Shown here: in pieces, positions 60,862-64,000 of the stretch
Layout: every line of letters begins with the position of its first letter
Numbering within the stretch: position 1 is the first letter of the stretch
Origin: Allotamlana fucoidanivorans
GTDB taxonomy: Bacteria; Bacteroidota; Bacteroidia; Flavobacteriales; Flavobacteriaceae
Reading direction: 5' to 3'
Assembly (NCBI RefSeq): GCF_045788535.1
Contig: NZ_CP074074.1
Coordinates: forward strand, 2,976,001 to 3,040,000
Length of the DNA: 64,000 nt
The notes under the pieces: model-generated
What the model saw: only the letters and a program-made list of their open reading frames with translations
Told to the model about the DNA's origin: nothing
The model's database searches: none
Position numbers and translations under genes: made by a program

Positions 60862-62788
60862 GGTAGACTCAGCAATAGTTCCCGATATGGTAGGCGGGTA
60901 TCATCATCTACATTTATGATTTGGTCATAAGTTTCTGCATTCCCACAGGCATCGGTAATGGTATAAGTTCTGGTAACGACAATAGGACAGGTACCAGAGG
61001 CACTATCAGAGCTAGTTACTATTAAATCAGTATCATTGGTACAGGCATCCGCAATAGAAAGTCCGAGGGCTTCAAGAGCGGCTACGGTGTTAACTGGCGC
61101 TGTGGCATCAGTAGCTAGACATCCTTCCACGGTAGACTCAGCAATAGTTCCCGATATGGTAGGCGGGGTATCATCATCTACATTTATGATTTGGTCATAA
61201 GTTTCTGCATTCCCACAGGCATCGGTAATGGTATAAGTTCTGGTAACGACAATAGGACAGGTACCAGAGGCACTATCAGAGCTAGTTACTATTAAATCAG
61301 TATCATTGGTACAGGCATCCGCAATAGAAAGTCCGAGGGCTTCAAGAGCGGCTACGGTGTTAACTGGCGCTGTGGCATCAGTAGCTAGACATCCTTCCAC
61401 GGTAGACTCAGCAATAGTTCCCGATATGGTAGGCGGGGTATCATCATCTACATTTATGATTTGGTCATAAGTTTCTGCATTCCCACAGGCATCGGTAATG
61501 GTATAAGTTCTGGTAACGACAATAGGACAGGTACCAGAGGCACTATCAGAGCTAGTTACTATTAAATCAGTATCATTGGTACAGGCATCTGCAATAGAAA
61601 GTCCGAGGGCTTCAAGAGCGGCTACGGTGTTAACTGGTGCTATGGCATCAGTAGCTAGACATCCTTCCACGGTAGACTCAGCAATAGTTCCCGATATGGT
61701 AGGCGGGGTATCATCATCTACATTTATGATTTGGTCATAAGTTTCTGCATTCCCACAGGCATCGGTAATGGTATAAGTTCTGGTAACGACAATAGGACAG
61801 GTACCAGAGGCACTATCAGAGCTAGTTACTATTAAATCAGTATCATTGGTACAGGCATCCGCAATAGAAAGTCCGAGGGCTTCAAGAGCGGCTACGGTGT
61901 TAACTGGCGCTGTGGCATCAGTAGCTAGACATCCTTCCACGGTAGACTCAGCAATAGTTCCGATATGGTAGGCGGGGTATCATCATCTACATTTATGATT
62001 TGGTCATAAGTTTCTGCATTCCCACAGGCATCGGTAATGGTATAAGTTCTGGTAACGACAATAGGACAGGTACCAGAGGCACTATCAGAGCTAGTTACTA
62101 TTAAATCAGTATCATTGGTACAGGCATCCGCAATAGAAAGTCCGAGGGCTTCAAGAGCGGCTACGGTGTTAACTGGTGCTGTGGCATCAGTAGCTAGACA
62201 TCCTTCCACGGTAGACTCAGCAATAGTTCCCGATATGGTAGGCGGGGTATCATCATCTACATTTATGATTTGGTCATAAGTTTCTGCATTCCCACAGGCA
62301 TCGGTAATGGTATAAGTTCTGGTAACGACAATAGGACAGGTACCAGAGGCACTATCAGAGCTAGTTACTATTAAATCAGTATCATTGGTACAGGCATCCG
62401 CAATAGAAAGTCCGAGGGCTTCAAGAGCGGCTACGGTGTTAACTGGCGCTGTGGCATCAGTAGCTAGACATCCTTCCACGGTAGACTCAGCAATAGTTCC
62501 CGATATGGTAGGCGGGGTATCATCATCTACATTTATGATTTGGTCATAAGTTTCTGCATTCCCACAGGCATCGGTAATGGTATAAGTTCTGGTAACGACA
62601 ATAGGACAGGTACCAGAGGCACTATCAGAGCTAGTTACTATTAAATCAGTATCATTGGTACAGGCATCCGCAATAGAAAGTCCGAGGGCTTCAAGAGCGG
62701 CTACGGTGTTAACTGGTGCTGTGGCATCAGTAGCTAGACATCCTTCCACGGTAGACTCAGCAATAGTTCCCGATATGGTAGGCGGGGT
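59021..62788 (-). repeat. Array of 14 nearly identical 270-bp tandem repeats (90-residue HYR-like units)
   Basis: Each unit encodes VEGCLATDATAPVN...TISGTIAEST with four cysteines and a DDDTPP calcium-type motif. Copies differ at only a few bases (for example near 61590, 61637 and 62176). Two copies each lack one base: a G in the GGGG run at about 60896 and a C in the CCC run at about 61960. Adding those back gives 14 x 270 bp. The last unit toward the C-terminus lacks DDDTPP. A more diverged 15th unit lies at about 62789-63050. Confidence 0.97.
60846..61940 (-). CDS. Giant repeat adhesin, middle segment between two frameshifts
   Basis: This frame holds four of the 270-bp repeats. Homology extends from about 61959 (the upstream deletion of one C) to about 60896 (the deletion of one G), after which the frame runs into RLPYRELLLSLPWKDV and a stop. 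The listed start is a GTG at a repeat beginning and is not a credible translation start. This is best read as a part of the one adhesin gene separated by sequence errors or by genuine mutations. Confidence 0.6.
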   Translation of the reverse strand: MEGCLATDATAPVNTVAALEALGLSIADACTNDTDLIVTSSDSASGTCPIVVTRTYTITDACGNAETYDQIINVDDDTPPTISGTIAESTVEGCLATDAIAPVNTVAALEALGLSIADACTNDTDLIVTSSDSASGTCPIVVTRTYTITDACGNAETYDQIINVDDDTPPTISGTIAESTVEGCLATDATAPVNTVAALEALGLSIADACTNDTDLIVTSSDSASGTCPIVVTRTYTITDACGNAETYDQIINVDDDTPPTISGTIAESTVEGCLATDATAPVNTVAALEALGLSIADACTNDTDLIVTSSDSASGTCPIVVTRTYTITDACGNAETYDQIINVDDDTRLPYRELLLSLPWKDV

Positions 62789-64000
62789 ATCATCATCTAC
62801 ATTTATAATTTGTGTGGCTTGTGACTGGTTACCACAATCGTCTTCTATAGTGTATGTTCTAGATATTACAATTGGGCATGTTCCAGATACATTATCTGAA
62901 CTACTAACAATTAAATTAACGTTGTTAGTTGCGTCATCACTAATTATAAAGCCTAAAGCTTCTAAAGCTGCAACAGTTGTTTCTGCTATTGGAGCATCAC
63001 TAGCAGAACAGCCTTCAATAGTTGTGATTACAGAGCCTGTTATTGAAGGAGGGGTATCACTTATAACTAATTGTTCTGATGCGGAACTAATATTGCAGGG
63101 TGAAATCCCGTCTGGGTCTGTAACAGTCAAGGTTACTGTGTAAGTTCCTCCTGTTGCGTACAAATGGCTTGGGTTTGCTTCTGTACTGGTATTACCACCA
63201 TCGCCAAAATCCCACAAATATGTAGTGTTAGGTCCTCCGTTACTAGTATTACTGGTAAAATCTACCAGTAGATTACACGAACCACCAGCTCCAGGTGAGG
63301 TTGATAACGTGGATGCTGTAACACCATCTCTAAAAGTAATAGGGATATCAGAATAAACATCAACATAGGTGTTTAAGCAATCTTGACTTAAAGGTACTCT
63401 TACATTGATTCTTAAAATATAGTCCCCAGGTACACTAGCAGTAATCGTTGTAATAGCTGAGTCATCGGGCGAAAATGTTATAGTTCCAGGACCAGAAATT
63501 TGTTCCCAACTATAGGTTGGGATGCCATCAACAAAACCATTCAGTTCAATTTCAATATCTAAGGGTTCATTACAAACTTCATTTCCTGTACCACTAATTA
63601 CATCAAAATCAGGATCTAATTGAATAGTTCCTCCTTGTTCAATAACTTCAGAAAAAGTAACACATACATTTCCGACTCCACTACAAGCAGAGTATTCAAT
63701 AGCACCAATAATTAATCTTTTGGTGTTACTACAATTGTTTCCCGTAGAACCAATAGCGCCTGTTTGGTCATCTGTATCAGCAGTATCTTCAATGACTATG
63801 GCAGTATTCTCGGCTAAAATTAAGTCAACGTTATTTTGATCCCATAAAATATGAGCCCCATCTTGAATAATTATACGGTTAATAGTATTAGGTATTATGG
63901 TAGTAGAATATAAAATTATATCTATTCCATTAGGGATAGTTATAGTACCTGTACAACCAGTATTTCCAATCCAAGTAACGAGTTCTTGTCCTGTTATTTC
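61925..64000 (-). CDS. Giant repeat adhesin, N-terminal segment, start outside window
   Basis: The frame is open from the right edge (codon boundary at 64000) for 691 codons to a stop at 61925, created by the loss of one C at about 61960. The outer part has a Cys-containing N-terminal-like region (GQELVTWIGNTGCTGTITIP, then NCSNTKRLIIGAIEYSAC), beta-sandwich segments (EQISGPGTITFSPDDSAI), a PKD domain (LWDFGDGG...TYTVTLTVTDPDG, about 63110-63290), one divergent HYR-like unit (VIEGCSASDAP) and three canonical 90-residue repeats. The true start codon and signal peptide should lie within a few hundred bases beyond the window. If the frameshift is real, this product would lack the sorting domain. 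Confidence 0.8.
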   Translation of the reverse strand, partial: EITGQELVTWIGNTGCTGTITIPNGIDIILYSTTIIPNTINRIIIQDGAHILWDQNNVDLILAENTAIVIEDTADTDDQTGAIGSTGNNCSNTKRLIIGAIEYSACSGVGNVCVTFSEVIEQGGTIQLDPDFDVISGTGNEVCNEPLDIEIELNGFVDGIPTYSWEQISGPGTITFSPDDSAITTITASVPGDYILRINVRVPLSQDCLNTYVDVYSDIPITFRDGVTASTLSTSPGAGGSCNLLVDFTSNTSNGGPNTTYLWDFGDGGNTSTEANPSHLYATGGTYTVTLTVTDPDGISPCNISSASEQLVISDTPPSITGSVITTIEGCSASDAPIAETTVAALEALGFIISDDATNNVNLIVSSSDNVSGTCPIVISRTYTIEDDCGNQSQATQIINVDDDTPPTISGTIAESTVEGCLATDATAPVNTVAALEALGLSIADACTNDTDLIVTSSDSASGTCPIVVTRTYTITDACGNAETYDQIINVDDDTPPTISGTIAESTVEGCLATDATAPVNTVAALEALGLSIADACTNDTDLIVTSSDSASGTCPIVVTRTYTITDACGNAETYDQIINVDDDTPPTISGTIAESTVEGCLATDATAPVNTVAALEALGLSIADACTNDTDLIVTSSDSASGTCPIVVTRTYTITDACGNAETYDQIINVDDDTPPTISELLLSLPWKDV

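Noticed and set aside
59021..62788. Regular 270-bp repeats as a CRISPR array or satellite
   Set aside because: The repeats are in-frame coding units of the adhesin with no spacer of differing sequence between them.
62655..63143. Plus-strand open frame of 162 codons
   Set aside because: It lies opposite the HYR-like repeats and exists because the repeats' codon pattern avoids stops on that strand.
1..64000. tRNA, rRNA or riboswitch genes
   Set aside because: No cloverleaf-like or known riboswitch core was recognised by eye; a covariance-model scan would be needed to exclude them fully.

Overview
The window looks like chromosomal DNA of a Flavobacteriaceae member (Bacteroidota), probably marine. 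The evidence is AT-rich DNA, A-rich start regions without strong Shine-Dalgarno sites, TAnnTTTG-type -7 promoter boxes, type IX secretion (T9SS) cargo with type A and type B C-terminal sorting domains, PorQ and PorP/SprF proteins, and core genes typical of the family. The species cannot be named from the sequence alone.

Region by region. (1) 1-7310 is a carbohydrate-related segment: the 3' part of a large T9SS surface protein, a translationally overlapping fibronectin-III lipoprotein, an MFS sugar transporter, a ROK sugar kinase and a small T9SS protein. (2) 7400-10130 is a gene graveyard: a collapsed GH5-type mannanase remnant, a truncated IS256-family element, an intact-looking IS3 (IS407-group) element, and the 3' remnant of a thiol-activated (cholesterol-dependent type) cytolysin. 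(3) 10286-29567 is mainly housekeeping: pheT, a fused 2-oxoacid dehydrogenase E1, a LOG-family protein, uvrA, acpH, glmM, a lipoprotein sulfatase and an LpxL-type acyltransferase, with several conserved hypotheticals, an inactive-looking M1 peptidase fused to a beta-barrel, and a small membrane-protein gene broken by a stop codon. (4) 29631-45495 is core again: rhomboid protease, lon (with a convincing sigma-54 promoter), porQ, cmk, a LysM protein, rpsA, the pyrR-pyrB-...-rnz cluster and pdxH. A second T9SS cargo plus FN3-lipoprotein pair lies between porQ and cmk on the opposite strand. (5) 45663-46625 holds a CAP-domain lipoprotein and a poorly coding stretch. (6) 46626-64000 is one minus-strand operon for a giant surface adhesin of SprB type: the adhesin (its start lies beyond the right edge), a PorP/SprF partner, and two tandem PorE-like TPR/propeller/OmpA proteins.

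The common theme is the T9SS. The window holds a component (PorQ), a type B cargo with its dedicated PorP/SprF partner and peptidoglycan-binding OmpA proteins, and several type A cargos. The observations most worth following are: the repeated two-gene module (T9SS cargo with a conserved C-terminal module of about 230 residues, plus a coupled FN3 lipoprotein); the architecture of the adhesin, with 14 nearly identical 270-bp repeats followed by 21 repeats of 98 residues arranged in a 2055-bp higher-order period; paired cysteine losses in neighbouring adhesin repeats; and two single-base homopolymer deletions that break the adhesin frame.
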